Shown here: positions 18,990 through 29,258 of the stretch, one piece after another | Position numbering within the stretch: the first letter of the stretch is position 1 | How the letters are laid out: every line of letters begins with the position of its first letter | NCBI GenBank assembly: GCA_049323295.1 | Contig: JBMOON010000040.1 | Span: 1-64,000, forward strand | DNA from: JADFDG01 sp049323295 | GTDB lineage: Bacteria; Pseudomonadota; Gammaproteobacteria; Pseudomonadales; JADFDG01 | Reading direction: 5' to 3' | DNA: 64,000 nucleotides | The notes under the pieces: model-generated | The model's input: the letters and a program-made list of their open reading frames with translations, nothing else | The model's database searches: none | What the model was told of the DNA's origin: nothing | Translations under genes and position numbers: made by a program

Positions 18990-20609
18990 ATGGGCGATAG
19001 TTCCGCGACCTCCGACGACCGGTTGCCCGTCTCCGTGCTCGACACCGAACGACTTGCCCACCGCATTGCCGCGTTGCGCGGCGCCCGCAAGGAACACACC
19101 CTGCGCGGCATCCGGCGCGGCATCGAGAAGGAAAGCCTGCGCGTCTCGCCGAAGGGCCACATCGCGCAGACACCGCATCCGGCGCCGCTCGGTTCGGCGC
19201 TGACCCACCCGCACATCACCACCGATTATTCGGAAGCACTGCTCGAGTTCATCACGCCGGCCTACGAGCACGTCACCGACTGCCTGCTGTTCCTCGCCGA
19301 CACCCATCATTTCGTCTACGAGCAGCTGGGCGACGAACTGCTGTGGGCCAATTCCATGCCCTGCGTGGTTGGCGACGAGCTGTCGATCCCGATCGCGCAG
19401 TACGGCAGCTCGAACCTCGGCCGCTTCAAGACCGTCTACCGGCACGGCCTGTGGCACCGTTACGGGCGCCACATGCAGGCCATCGCCGGCATCCACTACA
19501 ACGTTTCGTTCCCCGACAACTTCTGGTGGGCCTACCGGCAGAACGAAGGCGCGGCTTCCACCGACCTGCAGGAATTCACTTCGCGCGAATATTTCGCGCT
19601 CATCCGCAACTACCAGAAATACGTCTGGCTGGTGGCCTACCTCACCGGCGCCTCGCCGGCGATGTGCGCCAGCTTCCTGCGCGGCCGCAGCCACGACCTG
19701 GCATCGGCCGACGGCCATACCCTGTACCGGCCCTACGCCACCAGCCTGCGGCTGGGCGATCTCGGTTACTCGAACAGCGCGCAGAAAAAACTGGCCGTCA
19801 GCTACAACTCGCTGGCGGCCTACGTCGATTCGCTGGACACCGCGATCCGCACGCCGCACCCGGATTTCGCGCGGATCGGCGTCGAGTCCGGCGGCGAATG
19901 GAAGCAGCTGAACGGCAACATCCTGCAGATGGAAGCCGAGTTCTACGGCTCGATCCGTCCGAAGTGCGTGCCGCTGCCGGGCGAACGGCTGGTCAGCGCG
20001 CTGCGCGACCGCGGCGTCGAGTACGTCGAGATGCGCAGCCTGGACCTGAACCCGTTCCTGCCGGTGGGCATCGATCACGAAACGTCCTACTTCATGGAAC
20101 TGTTCGCCACCTTCTGCCTGCTGCACGACAGCCCGCCGCAGGGCGAGGCCGAGCTGGCGCAGAACAAGGCCAACCTGCGCATCGCGGTCAACGAGGGCCG
20201 CTCGCCCGATGCCCGGATCGTGCTCGACGGTACCGAGGCGCCGCTGCGCGAATGGGGCTTCGCCCTCTGCGAGGCGATGTACCCGGTGGCGCGCCTGCTC
20301 GACGAGGCCCGGCCGTCGTCGCAGGGCTACAGCCGCTCGCTGGCGGCCCAGCGGCGCAAGTTCGTCGATCCGGCGCAGACCCCCAGCGCCCGCGTGCTCA
20401 ACGACCTGCGCGAGCGGGAGCTGTCCTTCTTCGGCTTTGCGATGGCGCAGTCGCTGGCGGCCCGCGACCATTTCCGCGCCCAGCCGCTGGCGCCGGCGCG
20501 GCGGGAGTTCTTCGAGCATCTGGCCGCCGAGTCGCTGGAAGAGCAGCGCGAGCTGGAAGCGGCGGACAGTCAGCCGTTTGCCGATTACGTGGCAGCGTTC
20601 TATCGCTGA
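18990..20609 (+). CDS. gshA: Glutamate-cysteine ligase
   Basis: The first enzyme of glutathione synthesis, joining L-glutamate and L-cysteine using ATP. It is about 539 residues, the usual size of the proteobacterial type 1 enzyme. Family signatures include 'RGIEKESLRV' (glutamate site), 'TDYSEALLEFITP', 'GIHYNVSFP' and 'YVEMRSLDLNPF'. Several in-frame starts exist (18972, 18990); neither has a strong ribosome site, and I chose 18990 as the closer to family length. It is divergent from the E1 alpha operon and lies downstream of tex, as in pseudomonads. Confidence 0.95.
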   Translation: MGDSSATSDDRLPVSVLDTERLAHRIAALRGARKEHTLRGIRRGIEKESLRVSPKGHIAQTPHPAPLGSALTHPHITTDYSEALLEFITPAYEHVTDCLLFLADTHHFVYEQLGDELLWANSMPCVVGDELSIPIAQYGSSNLGRFKTVYRHGLWHRYGRHMQAIAGIHYNVSFPDNFWWAYRQNEGAASTDLQEFTSREYFALIRNYQKYVWLVAYLTGASPAMCASFLRGRSHDLASADGHTLYRPYATSLRLGDLGYSNSAQKKLAVSYNSLAAYVDSLDTAIRTPHPDFARIGVESGGEWKQLNGNILQMEAEFYGSIRPKCVPLPGERLVSALRDRGVEYVEMRSLDLNPFLPVGIDHETSYFMELFATFCLLHDSPPQGEAELAQNKANLRIAVNEGRSPDARIVLDGTEAPLREWGFALCEAMYPVARLLDEARPSSQGYSRSLAAQRRKFVDPAQTPSARVLNDLRERELSFFGFAMAQSLAARDHFRAQPLAPARREFFEHLAAESLEEQRELEAADSQPFADYVAAFYR

Positions 20610-20697
20610 AACGCGATATTCTGGCCTGCCCCGGCGCGCACCCCGCGGCAGGACACCCCCAAACCCGGCCGCCCCGCGGCAAGAAGAGGATTTCCCG

Positions 20698-21474
20698 ATG
20701 ATCAAGTACGGATGGCTCATGGCGGCGGTGCTGGCGACCGGTCTGGCGCAGGCCGGGGATCCGGCCGTACCGCCGCCGGCAGCCGCGGCCGGCGGCAACG
20801 ACGGCTGGCGGATCGGCTACACGCTCGGCTATTCGCTCGGCCAGCGGATGAGCGCCGACATCGCCGACCTCGACACCGCCGCCTTCAACGAAGGCTTCAG
20901 CGAGGCCTTCGCCCGCAAGCCGGGCAAGATGTCGCAGGAAGAAATGCGGCAGGCCTTCGAGCAGTTCCAGGAGCGGCGCATCGCGCAGCTGCAGGCGGCC
21001 CGGCAGAAACTGCTGGCCGACAACCAGGCGAAATCCGACGCCTTCATGAAGAGCAACGGCAAGCGCAAGGGCGTGAAGACCCTGAAGTCCGGCCTGCAGT
21101 ACGAGATCCTGACCAAGGGCAAGGGACCGACGCCGGCGGCCGGCGACTTCGTTACCGCGCACTATCGCGGCACGCTGCCCGACGGCACCGAATTCGACAC
21201 CACCGCCGGCGGCGAGCCGGTGGAATTCCCGCTCGACCGCGTGATCGTCGGCTGGCAGGAAGGCGTGCGGCTGATGAGCAAGGGTGCGAAGTACAAGCTG
21301 TTCGTACCGCCGGAGCTCGGCTACGGCGAAACGGGCGCCGGCGAGGGCGACGTGATCGGCCCGAACCAGGCGCTGATCTTCGAGGTCGAACTGATCGATT
21401 TCCGCGCGCCGCCGGCGGCGGAAGAAGAAGGCGCGGCGGTCGAGGAAGCCGGCGAGGCCGGCAAGACGCTTTGA
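20698..21474 (+). CDS. FKBP-type peptidyl-prolyl isomerase, periplasmic (Mip/FkpA-like)
   Basis: A 258-residue exported PPIase. Residues 1-19 form a signal peptide (cleavage near AQA-GD). The N-terminal dimerisation domain (about 30-125; 'IGYTLGYSLGQRM' and a long helix) is followed by an FKBP domain (about 135-230) with 'GLQYEIL', 'VTAHYRGTLPDGTEFDTT' and 'LFVPPELGYG'. The C-terminal tail is acidic. It assists folding of exported proteins. A paralogue lies at 25144 on the other strand. The ATG has a GAAGAGGA ribosome site, and dsbB follows by 25 bases. Confidence 0.93.
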   Translation: MIKYGWLMAAVLATGLAQAGDPAVPPPAAAAGGNDGWRIGYTLGYSLGQRMSADIADLDTAAFNEGFSEAFARKPGKMSQEEMRQAFEQFQERRIAQLQAARQKLLADNQAKSDAFMKSNGKRKGVKTLKSGLQYEILTKGKGPTPAAGDFVTAHYRGTLPDGTEFDTTAGGEPVEFPLDRVIVGWQEGVRLMSKGAKYKLFVPPELGYGETGAGEGDVIGPNQALIFEVELIDFRAPPAAEEEGAAVEEAGEAGKTL

Positions 21475-21499
21475 TCGCGCAGCCACGGGAAGCAACCGC

Positions 21500-21994
21500 A
21501 TGACCTTGCCGGGTTATCGCGCCGTCAACCTGCTCGGGCTGGCGGCCTGTTTCGTCGCGCTGGGCTTCGCGCTGTATCTGCAGCACGTGGTGGGCCTCGA
21601 ACCCTGTCCGCTGTGCATCCTGCAGCGGGTGGCGGTGTTCGGCGCGATGGCGGTGCTGATCGTCGCCGTGATCCACAATCCGAAACGTTTCGGCCAGCGC
21701 GTCTATGCGTTGCTCGGGCTGGCCGGCTCGCTGGCCGGTCTCGGGGTCGCCGGCCGCCATGTGTGGCTGCAGTACCTGCCGGCCGACCAGGTGCCGGCCT
21801 GCGGCCCCGGCCTCGAATACATGCTCGAGGTGTTTCCGCTGCAGGACGTGGTGAACATGGTGCTGCGCGGTTCCGGCGAATGCGCGGTGGTCGACTGGAC
21901 CTTCTTCGGCTTCAGCCTCGCCGAACTGACGCTGGCCGTGTTCGTCGGCCTGTGCGCGCTGTTCCTGTTCCAGCTGTTGCGCCGCCGCGCCTGA
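21500..21994 (+). CDS. dsbB: Disulfide bond formation protein DsbB
   Basis: A 164-residue inner-membrane protein with four hydrophobic helices that passes electrons from DsbA to quinone. The first redox pair is in 'EPCPLCILQR' (about 35-38). The second periplasmic pair is the Cys of 'VPACGPG' and the Cys of 'GSGECAVVDW' (about 97 and 125), each in the expected loop. The Arg after the first pair, implicated in quinone binding, is present (LQR). It lies downstream of an FKBP foldase gene, consistent with a role in envelope protein folding. Confidence 0.95.
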   Translation: MTLPGYRAVNLLGLAACFVALGFALYLQHVVGLEPCPLCILQRVAVFGAMAVLIVAVIHNPKRFGQRVYALLGLAGSLAGLGVAGRHVWLQYLPADQVPACGPGLEYMLEVFPLQDVVNMVLRGSGECAVVDWTFFGFSLAELTLAVFVGLCALFLFQLLRRRA

Positions 21995-22005
21995 CGCCGT
22001 CCGCA

Positions 22006-22398
22006 ATGCTCGACCTGCTCTTCGGTTTCGGCCTGCTGGTGGCGCTGCAGCTGGCCGGCGAAGCGCTGGTGCGCGCGCTCGGCATTCCCTTTCCCGGCGC
22101 GGTGGCCGGCCTGCTGATGCTGCTGGCGCTGCTGGCGGTGTTCGGCGAGCGCCTGCTCGGCCGCATCGCCCGTGCCGCCGACCTGCTGTTGCGCAACCTT
22201 ACCCTGCTGTTCTTCGCGCCGGTGGCGGCGCTGGTGCTCGACCACGCGAAATTCCTGCCGGCCGCGGCACCTGTCGCAATGGCGATTTTCGTCGCCACGC
22301 CGCTGGCAATGCTCGTGCTGGCGCTGGTCCTGAAGACGGCGCTGCCGCCCGAGCCGGATGCGAAGGAGGGCAAGACGCCGTCGGAGACCACGCCGTGA
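22006..22398 (+). CDS. CidA/LrgA family membrane protein
   Basis: A 130-residue membrane protein with four hydrophobic helices, starting 'FGFGLLVALQLAGEALVRAL' and containing 'PFPGAVAGLLMLLALL', the LrgA/CidA signature. The family is viewed as holin-like or as a small-metabolite transport component. The stop overlaps the start of the LrgB gene (GTGA), the normal arrangement for the pair. The start lies 11 bases after dsbB, so all four genes from the FKBP gene on may be one transcript. Confidence 0.9.
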   Translation: MLDLLFGFGLLVALQLAGEALVRALGIPFPGAVAGLLMLLALLAVFGERLLGRIARAADLLLRNLTLLFFAPVAALVLDHAKFLPAAAPVAMAIFVATPLAMLVLALVLKTALPPEPDAKEGKTPSETTP

Positions 22399-23093
22399 CG
22401 TTCGCCGCGCTCGCCGTCTCCGCGCTGTGCATCGCCGCCTGCGTGCTCGCGTGGCTCGCCGGCCAGCGCCTGTGGCGCCGGCTGCATCATCACCCGCTCG
22501 CGCATCCGCTGGTGACCGCGACGGTGCCGCTGGTGGCGGTGCTGGTCTGGCTCGACATGCCGGTCGACGCCTGGCGCGAGAGCACGCAACTGCTGTACTG
22601 GCTGCTCGGCCCGACGGTGGTCGCCATCGCGGTGCCCGTGTACCGCCAGCGCCGCACCATCCTGCACGCGCTGAAACCGGTGCTGCTGGCGGTGACGGTC
22701 GGCGGCATCGTCGCGCCGCTGCTGGCCGTCCTGTTCGCGCTGCCGTTCGCGCCGACACGCGAACTCCTGCTGTCGCTGGCGCCGAAATCGGTGACCTCGG
22801 CGATTGCTTTCCCGGTGGCGCAGATCACCGGCGGCAATCCGGAACTGGCGGCCGGCATCGTGATCGTCACTGGCGTCGTCGGCGGCATCGTCGCGCCGTG
22901 GATCTTCCGCGCACTGCGCATCACCGACGGCCGCATCCAGGGCCTGGTGCTGGGCGTGGTCGCGCACGCCGTCGGCACTGCGCGCGCCATCGAGATGGGC
23001 CAGCGCCCCGGCGCCTTCGCCGGCGTCGGACTCGCGCTCACCGGCCTGCTGACGGCGCTGGTGTTGCCGGTGGTGGTGGCGTTGCTGGGGTGA
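22395..23093 (+). CDS. LrgB/CidB family membrane protein
   Basis: A 232-residue multi-pass membrane protein, the partner of the LrgA-type protein upstream. The conserved block 'APKSVTSAIAFPVA' is followed by 'GGNPELAAGIVIVTGVVGGI' and 'GVVAHAVGTARAIEMG', all diagnostic of LrgB. It starts with GTG in a four-base overlap with the preceding stop. The family is linked to murein hydrolase control, or to export of small carboxylates such as glycolate or pyruvate; the substrate here is unknown. Confidence 0.92.
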   Translation: MTFAALAVSALCIAACVLAWLAGQRLWRRLHHHPLAHPLVTATVPLVAVLVWLDMPVDAWRESTQLLYWLLGPTVVAIAVPVYRQRRTILHALKPVLLAVTVGGIVAPLLAVLFALPFAPTRELLLSLAPKSVTSAIAFPVAQITGGNPELAAGIVIVTGVVGGIVAPWIFRALRITDGRIQGLVLGVVAHAVGTARAIEMGQRPGAFAGVGLALTGLLTALVLPVVVALLG

Positions 23094-23356
23094 TCGGGCG
23101 GTTTATCCATGCCAATCTGGCAGTGCCGCATCCGCTCTATGCTCGGTCGTTCGGCCGATACAGTTACGCGCAAATTGCGCATGCCAAAAGAGAGTAAACG
23201 CGGATTGATGGCAAAGGCGTCGCCGCTATTGGCTCCGTGGCCGGGCCATTTTTGCGTATACGGGCAACCTGCTGGCTTCATGCCTTAATTTGACTGCCGG
23301 CGGCGGAGAGCTTGCGAATTATTGGAGCGTGGAATCTCGGTGACGGGTATTCGGCA
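23094..23356. other. Lower-GC intergenic region upstream of an unknown membrane gene
   Basis: These 263 bases are visibly less GC-rich than the flanks. They contain a 13-base palindrome GCGCAA-A-TTGCGC at 23168-23180 and no convincing open frame. The base composition change begins here and continues to about 24.25 kb. Confidence 0.5.
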
Positions 23357-23980
23357 ATGAATAGCGTTGTGGTGAATGTCAAGTTGGGAGGCCTGTGTTT
23401 GGCCGCCGCCATAGTGGCAGCAATAACTGGCTGGCTGCTTCCGGATGAGTTCGTGCTCGTGTTGGCGGCCACCGATTTTGTTGATTTCGTGCAGCGACAA
23501 GTTCCGATAATTGGGGTTGTATCGGAACATTTCTCGGATCAACGCCGGGCAGTTCTTACGTGGAGCATTCAGTGGGCCTTTGTCCCTTTGCATTTTCTTG
23601 TGCTTGTGTTGCGCGCGCCCCCACGCAGCCCTGCATTCGTTGAGGCGGCGCGGCTTAAAATAAGTTCTTTCTCCCGTCCCAAGGCCGCGTTTGCCCTGCT
23701 GACCGCGCTGGTCTTCGTTGCAATTGTCATTCTGAGCGATATCGGAGTCGTTGATTTTTACAGCTTGTACCGGGGATCCCCTTTCGTCGTTAGCGGTGAT
23801 TTGGCCGCGGCCCCAATTCTTTTGCGGGCGCCCCACACGTCAGTGTTCGGCATGGTCGTGTATGCGTGGGCAGTCCCTGCAGCCGTGACTTTTATGTATT
23901 ATTTTTTTCTTTTGTTTTTTGTGTCGGTTATTCCGCTTTACGTGGCCCGTATCCTGGGCGTGGAAAAGTCATCAGCATAA
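23357..23980 (+). CDS. Unknown membrane protein in a lower-GC island
   Basis: I do not recognise this 207-residue protein. It has about four hydrophobic segments: near residues 10-30 (LCLAAAIVAAITGWLL), 68-85, 113-130 and 170-198 (Phe/Tyr-rich, FMYYFFLLFFVSVIPLYV). Codon use (TTG, ATT, GTT, TTT) and base composition differ from every neighbour, suggesting transfer from a lower-GC source. The ATG at 23357 is chosen over a TTG at 23312, but its ribosome site is weak. No motif suggests a function. Confidence 0.6.
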   Translation: MNSVVVNVKLGGLCLAAAIVAAITGWLLPDEFVLVLAATDFVDFVQRQVPIIGVVSEHFSDQRRAVLTWSIQWAFVPLHFLVLVLRAPPRSPAFVEAARLKISSFSRPKAAFALLTALVFVAIVILSDIGVVDFYSLYRGSPFVVSGDLAAAPILLRAPHTSVFGMVVYAWAVPAAVTFMYYFFLLFFVSVIPLYVARILGVEKSSA

Positions 23981-24266
23981 CTATTACCGCTACCGCATTG
24001 TCTCCCGAGACTTTCGGGGTGCTGGCGAATGCCATTTTTCCCGGATACAAAATGCGCCCCTGGGCGTCAAATGCCTCGGGCCCAGCGATCAGTCCTCCGT
24101 CTTCCCCGGATAATCCTCCGGCTCTCCGGAGAGTTGTCGTGGTTGGCCTGCACCACATCGTCCGTACGGCCTCTTTTTGTGCAGGGGTGTCCGCCGCCTT
24201 CTCGCACCGCAGCGCGAATGAGTGCACTTCCAGCGATTGCCCGTGCTGAATCCGGGCCGGAGTGCA
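23981..24266. other. Intergenic remainder of the lower-GC island
   Basis: These 286 bases lie between the unknown membrane gene and the convergent rlmA gene. They contain CTCCGG-rich repeats (24093-24125: GTCCTCC, AATCCTCCGG, GCTCTCCGGAG) but no frame I can support. An open minus-strand frame (23928-24227) overlaps the membrane gene and has no ribosome site. Possibly decayed sequence. Confidence 0.35.
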
Positions 24267-25082
24267 TTATTCAGAAGCAGGTTCTGCCGGCCGGGTGCTC
24301 CAGAGCAGCAGGGCGAACTCTGCCCGCAGTTGCCGGATCTCCGTCACGTTCCGCCGGGCCTTGTCCGCCCGCCACGCATACGGCGTCATCGTCAGCAAAT
24401 CCTGCAGCGCCGATTGATCCAGTGTCAGGTCGAAGGCGACATCCACCTGCTGCACCAGCTCGAAGCGCGGCGCCAGTTGTTCGACGAATTTCTCCGGCGC
24501 GTGCGGCCGCACTTCGTCGAACAACGCTTCCCGCAGCGCCCACAAATGCCGCGGGCCCGGCGTGACGACCAGCAGGTGGCCGCCGGGTTTCAGCACGCGG
24601 GCGATTTCCGCCGCCGGCAGCGGGCTGAACAGGCTGGTGACGACGTCCATCGAGGCATCGGCCAGCGGCAGTGCGCTGCTGCCGGCGACCAGCCAGCGGA
24701 TGCCGGGATGCTGTTTTGCCGCCAGGCGCACCGCGTCCTTCGACAGGTCGAGGCCGGTGACGTCGGCGGCCACCGTGCGCAGCGCGCCGGTGTACCAGCC
24801 CTCGCCGCAACCGATGTCGAGCAGCGTCCGCGGCTGCAGCGGCCGCAGCAGATCCAGCACGGCGTCGCGCAGCGGCGCGTAGTGGCCGGCGGCGAGGAAG
24901 GCACGACGCGCGCGCACCATTTCCGGGTTGTCGCCCGGCGCGCGGCTTTTCTTCTGCTGCACCGGCAGCAGGTTGAGGTAACCCTCGCGGGCGGTGTCGA
25001 AGGCGTGGCCCTGCGCGCAGCGCCAGCTGCGGTCGTCGGGCGCCAGCAACTGGCGGCACAGCGGGCAGACGAGGAATGCCAT
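24267..25082 (-). CDS. rlmA: 23S rRNA (guanine-N1)-methyltransferase
   Basis: A 271-residue RlmA-type methyltransferase that methylates a guanine in 23S rRNA helix 35 (G745 in E. coli). An N-terminal zinc finger is visible (CPLC at 6-9; CAQGH at ~22-26, with a Cys and His). The class I SAM domain has 'LLDIGCGEGWYTGAL' (motif I, about 87-101), 'GLDLSKDAVRLAAK' and 'LFSPLPAAEIARVLKPGG'. Length and layout fit RlmA. Against RlmA-II, no Gram-positive-specific feature is apparent. It is read convergently with the island. Confidence 0.9.
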   Translation of the reverse strand: MAFLVCPLCRQLLAPDDRSWRCAQGHAFDTAREGYLNLLPVQQKKSRAPGDNPEMVRARRAFLAAGHYAPLRDAVLDLLRPLQPRTLLDIGCGEGWYTGALRTVAADVTGLDLSKDAVRLAAKQHPGIRWLVAGSSALPLADASMDVVTSLFSPLPAAEIARVLKPGGHLLVVTPGPRHLWALREALFDEVRPHAPEKFVEQLAPRFELVQQVDVAFDLTLDQSALQDLLTMTPYAWRADKARRNVTEIRQLRAEFALLLWSTRPAEPASE

Positions 25083-25100
25083 GGGGCGGCGGCGCAAACG

Positions 25101-25124
25101 AAAAGGCCGGTCTGTGACCGGCCT
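25101..25124 (-). terminator. Rho-independent terminator of the FKBP lipoprotein gene
   Basis: On the minus strand AGGCCGGT / ACCGGCCT forms an 8-bp stem with a 5-base loop followed by TTTT. It lies 20 bases past the stop of the FKBP gene and just before rlmA. Confidence 0.82.
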
Positions 25125-25143
25125 CTGCGTCGTGGCGTCGTGC

Positions 25144-25842
25144 TTACTTTTTCGGTGCCGTCACCGGACCGAAATCGACCAGCTCGATTTCGAAGACCAG
25201 CGCCTGGTTCGGGCCGATCTTGCCGCCGGCGCCGCGCTCGCCGTAGCCGAGAGACGGCGGTACGTAGAGCTTGTACTTCGCGCCCTTGTTCATCAGCTGC
25301 ACGCCCTCGGTCCAGGCCGGGATGACGCGGTTCAGCGGGAACTCGGCCGGCTGGTCGCCGCGCTCGCGGGTGGAATCGAACACCGTGCCGTCGAGCAGCG
25401 TGCCGTGGTACTTCGCCTTGACGATGTCGGTGGCTTTCGGCGACGGACCGGCGCCGGCGGCCAGCACTTCGTACTGCAGGCCCGACGGCAGGGTCTTCAC
25501 GCCCGGCTTTTTGGCGTTCTCGGCCAGGAAGGCGTTGGCGTCGGCGAGGTTCTTGTCGCTCTTCTGCTTCATCTCGTCGCGCAGCTGGGTGACCCGCTTT
25601 TCCTGGTAGGCCTTGATGGTCGCCTGCATGTCTTCTTCGGTCAGCTTCGGCTCTTTTTCGCCCTTGTAGGCATCCTTGAAGCCTTTGACGAAGCCGTCGA
25701 CGTCGAGATCCGACACTTCCTTCTGGACGCGCTCGCCGAGCTTGTAGCCCAGGCTGTAGCCGACCTTCCAGCCCTCGTCGTCCGTGTCATTGCAGCCGGT
25801 GACCAGTACGGCACCCAGCAGCAGCAAACCCAAGCGTTTCAT
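25144..25842 (-). CDS. FKBP-type peptidyl-prolyl isomerase lipoprotein
   Basis: A 232-residue PPIase with a lipoprotein signal (LVTGC lipobox, Cys about 17). The dimerisation domain contains 'WKVGYSLGYKLGERV', followed by a long charged helix and an FKBP domain with 'GLQYEVL', 'VKAKYHGTLLDGTVFDST' and 'LYVPPSLGYGERG'. It is paralogous to the gene at 20698, but membrane-anchored rather than soluble. The ATG has GGAGG four bases upstream. It is divergent from the histone-like gene. Confidence 0.92.
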   Translation of the reverse strand: MKRLGLLLLGAVLVTGCNDTDDEGWKVGYSLGYKLGERVQKEVSDLDVDGFVKGFKDAYKGEKEPKLTEEDMQATIKAYQEKRVTQLRDEMKQKSDKNLADANAFLAENAKKPGVKTLPSGLQYEVLAAGAGPSPKATDIVKAKYHGTLLDGTVFDSTRERGDQPAEFPLNRVIPAWTEGVQLMNKGAKYKLYVPPSLGYGERGAGGKIGPNQALVFEIELVDFGPVTAPKK

Positions 25843-25976
25843 GCATCCTCCGGTCGGGACGCCACGGGCGCCCCGGATTGGCACATCGTTGTTGTCGATT
25901 GCGGTTGTCGCGCACCGGTTTCGGCCGGGACCGCGGCATTCTACCGGAATCGGGCCGGCGCGCGGCGGCCGGCATC

Positions 25977-26004
25977 TTGAACTGCCAAACGGTTTGCCTA
26001 CACT
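25977..26004 (+). promoter_or_regulatory. Sigma70-like promoter of the histone H1-like gene
   Basis: TTGAAC (-35, 25977-25982) and TACACT (-10, 25999-26004) are 16 bases apart. The spacer contains CAAAC-G-GTTTG, a short inverted repeat that could be an operator. The start codon at 26066 leaves a leader of about 55 bases. Confidence 0.65.
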
Positions 26005-26065
26005 GTCTGCGCTCGGTCCGTTGCCGGTCGAAACCACCCGTCGAACCCCATTCAGGAATGCAGCC

Positions 26066-26695
26066 ATGGCCAGGAAGAAAGCAAAGAAATCCAATGCGGT
26101 GAACAAGCTGAAAGCCGGCGCGAAGAGCCTCGGCCAGAAAGTCCTCAAGGCGATCGACAAGGAAATCGCCGAAGCCAACAAGTTCGTCGCCAAGCTGACC
26201 AAGGACCTCAAGTCCACGGTCAAGCACGAAAAGGCGAGCATGAAGAAGATCAAGGCCGCGGAAATGAAGGCCAACAAGGCCAACAACGCCGCTGCCCGCA
26301 AGGAAGTCGACAAGGCCCGCAAGGCCGCCACCGAAGCCTTTGCCGCCGCCCGTCACGCCGCCGAGAAGCTGGCGAACGCCAACCAGGCGCTGGCCAAGAT
26401 CAAGGTCGCCGAGCTGGCTGAAGCCGTGGTCGAGCGCGCCGAAAAGGCCGTGAAGGGCGGCAAGAAGAAGCCGGCCAAGGCGAAAAAGGCCGCCAGGCCG
26501 AAAGCCGCGAAAAAAGCCGCGAAGAAACCGAAGGCCGCGAAAAAGGCCGCCCCGGTGAAGAAGGCCGCGCCGGCCAGGCCGAAGGCCGCGAAGAAGCCGC
26601 AGGCCCCGAAAGCCGCCCCGGCTCCGGTCGCTGCGCCGGCCCCGGCGATGGCCGTCGAGCCGCGCCCGGTGTTCAACCCGGCCGTTGACGCCTGA
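26066..26695 (+). CDS. Histone H1-like / AlgP-like DNA-binding protein
   Basis: A 209-residue, very basic protein. Residues 1-130 are a highly charged helical (probably coiled-coil) region rich in Lys, Ala and Glu. The C-terminal ~80 residues are a Lys/Ala/Pro tail made of degenerate KKAAK, KPAAK and PKAAK units, the pattern seen in AlgP and bacterial H1-like proteins, which bind DNA and compact the nucleoid. The last 25 residues lose the lysines and become Ala/Pro-rich. It has its own promoter and terminator. In P. aeruginosa AlgP affects algD, and the algR homologue is in this window; a link is only inferred. Confidence 0.85.
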   Translation: MARKKAKKSNAVNKLKAGAKSLGQKVLKAIDKEIAEANKFVAKLTKDLKSTVKHEKASMKKIKAAEMKANKANNAAARKEVDKARKAATEAFAAARHAAEKLANANQALAKIKVAELAEAVVERAEKAVKGGKKKPAKAKKAARPKAAKKAAKKPKAAKKAAPVKKAAPARPKAAKKPQAPKAAPAPVAAPAPAMAVEPRPVFNPAVDA

Positions 26696-26718
26696 TCGTT
26701 CGTTCCGCTGCGCAGGAA

Positions 26719-26741
26719 GGCGGCCGCAGGGCCGCCTTTTT
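26719..26741 (+). terminator. Rho-independent terminator of the histone H1-like gene
   Basis: GGCGGCC / GGCCGCC, a 7-bp stem with loop GCAG, is followed by TTTTT. It ends the plus-strand transcript before the convergent TIGR02444 gene. Confidence 0.85.
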
Positions 26742-26753
26742 GTTGCCCGGTTT

Positions 26754-27248
26754 TCAGTGCCCGGCGAGCAGCCGGCCCAGGTTCTCGGCCGCCGCGTAGG
26801 CGGAATCCGGCGGATCCAGGGTGCCGTTGCCGTGGGCGTCGACGATGCAGTCGAGATTGCGCGGCAGGGCGTCCTCGGCATTCCACAGCGCGCGGCCGCG
26901 CAGGATACCGGCCGCTTCGTCCAGCAGCCCGCGCTCCACCGCCAGTTCGAGTTGCCGCGCCTGGTCGTAGGCCGGCGAGTCGGTGTCCTTCAGTGCCCGG
27001 CGGGCGGCGCGCAGCGGCACCAGCACGTTGTAGTGCCAGCGCACGACCAGCGTGCGCAGGGCCGGCAGGGCGCCTTCGTGGATGGCGATGCCGCGGCGGC
27101 CGACGACGATGGCCAGCAGCAGCAGGGTGATGCTCAGGCCGTGGCTGTCCTGGACGCGGATGCAGCGCGGCGCGGCGCCTTCCAGCGCGTACAGCTCGCC
27201 GATCTCGCGCCAGAGGGTGTCGTTGTCGGGAAAGGGGATGCGGGACAT
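26754..27248 (-). CDS. TIGR02444 (DUF2390) family protein
   Basis: A 164-residue protein of unknown role in the TIGR02444 family. Family-typical features are 'LWREIGELYA' near the start and 'CIRVQDSHGLSITLLLLAIVVG', i.e. a Cys-x-x-x-Gln-x-x-x-Gly-Leu block around 28-45, followed by a helical C-terminus. In pseudomonads this family is usually divergently paired with the ABC-F gene, as here (72 bases apart). Possibly functionally linked to translation, but unproven. Confidence 0.82.
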   Translation of the reverse strand: MSRIPFPDNDTLWREIGELYALEGAAPRCIRVQDSHGLSITLLLLAIVVGRRGIAIHEGALPALRTLVVRWHYNVLVPLRAARRALKDTDSPAYDQARQLELAVERGLLDEAAGILRGRALWNAEDALPRNLDCIVDAHGNGTLDPPDSAYAAAENLGRLLAGH

Positions 27249-27320
27249 GGCGCGCAACGTAACACAAGGATGCGCGTCCGGCCGCGCCGCCGCGCAGGGT
27301 TCGGGTAAACTCCGCGCCCC

Positions 27321-29234
<1,914 letters not shown>

Positions 29235-29258
29235 GCGACCGCGCGGCGCCGCAAAGGT

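Noticed and set aside
23928..24227. 99-residue minus-strand frame in the lower-GC island
   Set aside because: Overlaps the end of the membrane gene, has no ribosome site, and no family could be recognised.
26460..26640. Repeat array inside the histone-like gene
   Set aside because: It reflects the Lys/Ala-rich coding tail with irregular units, not an independent repeat element.
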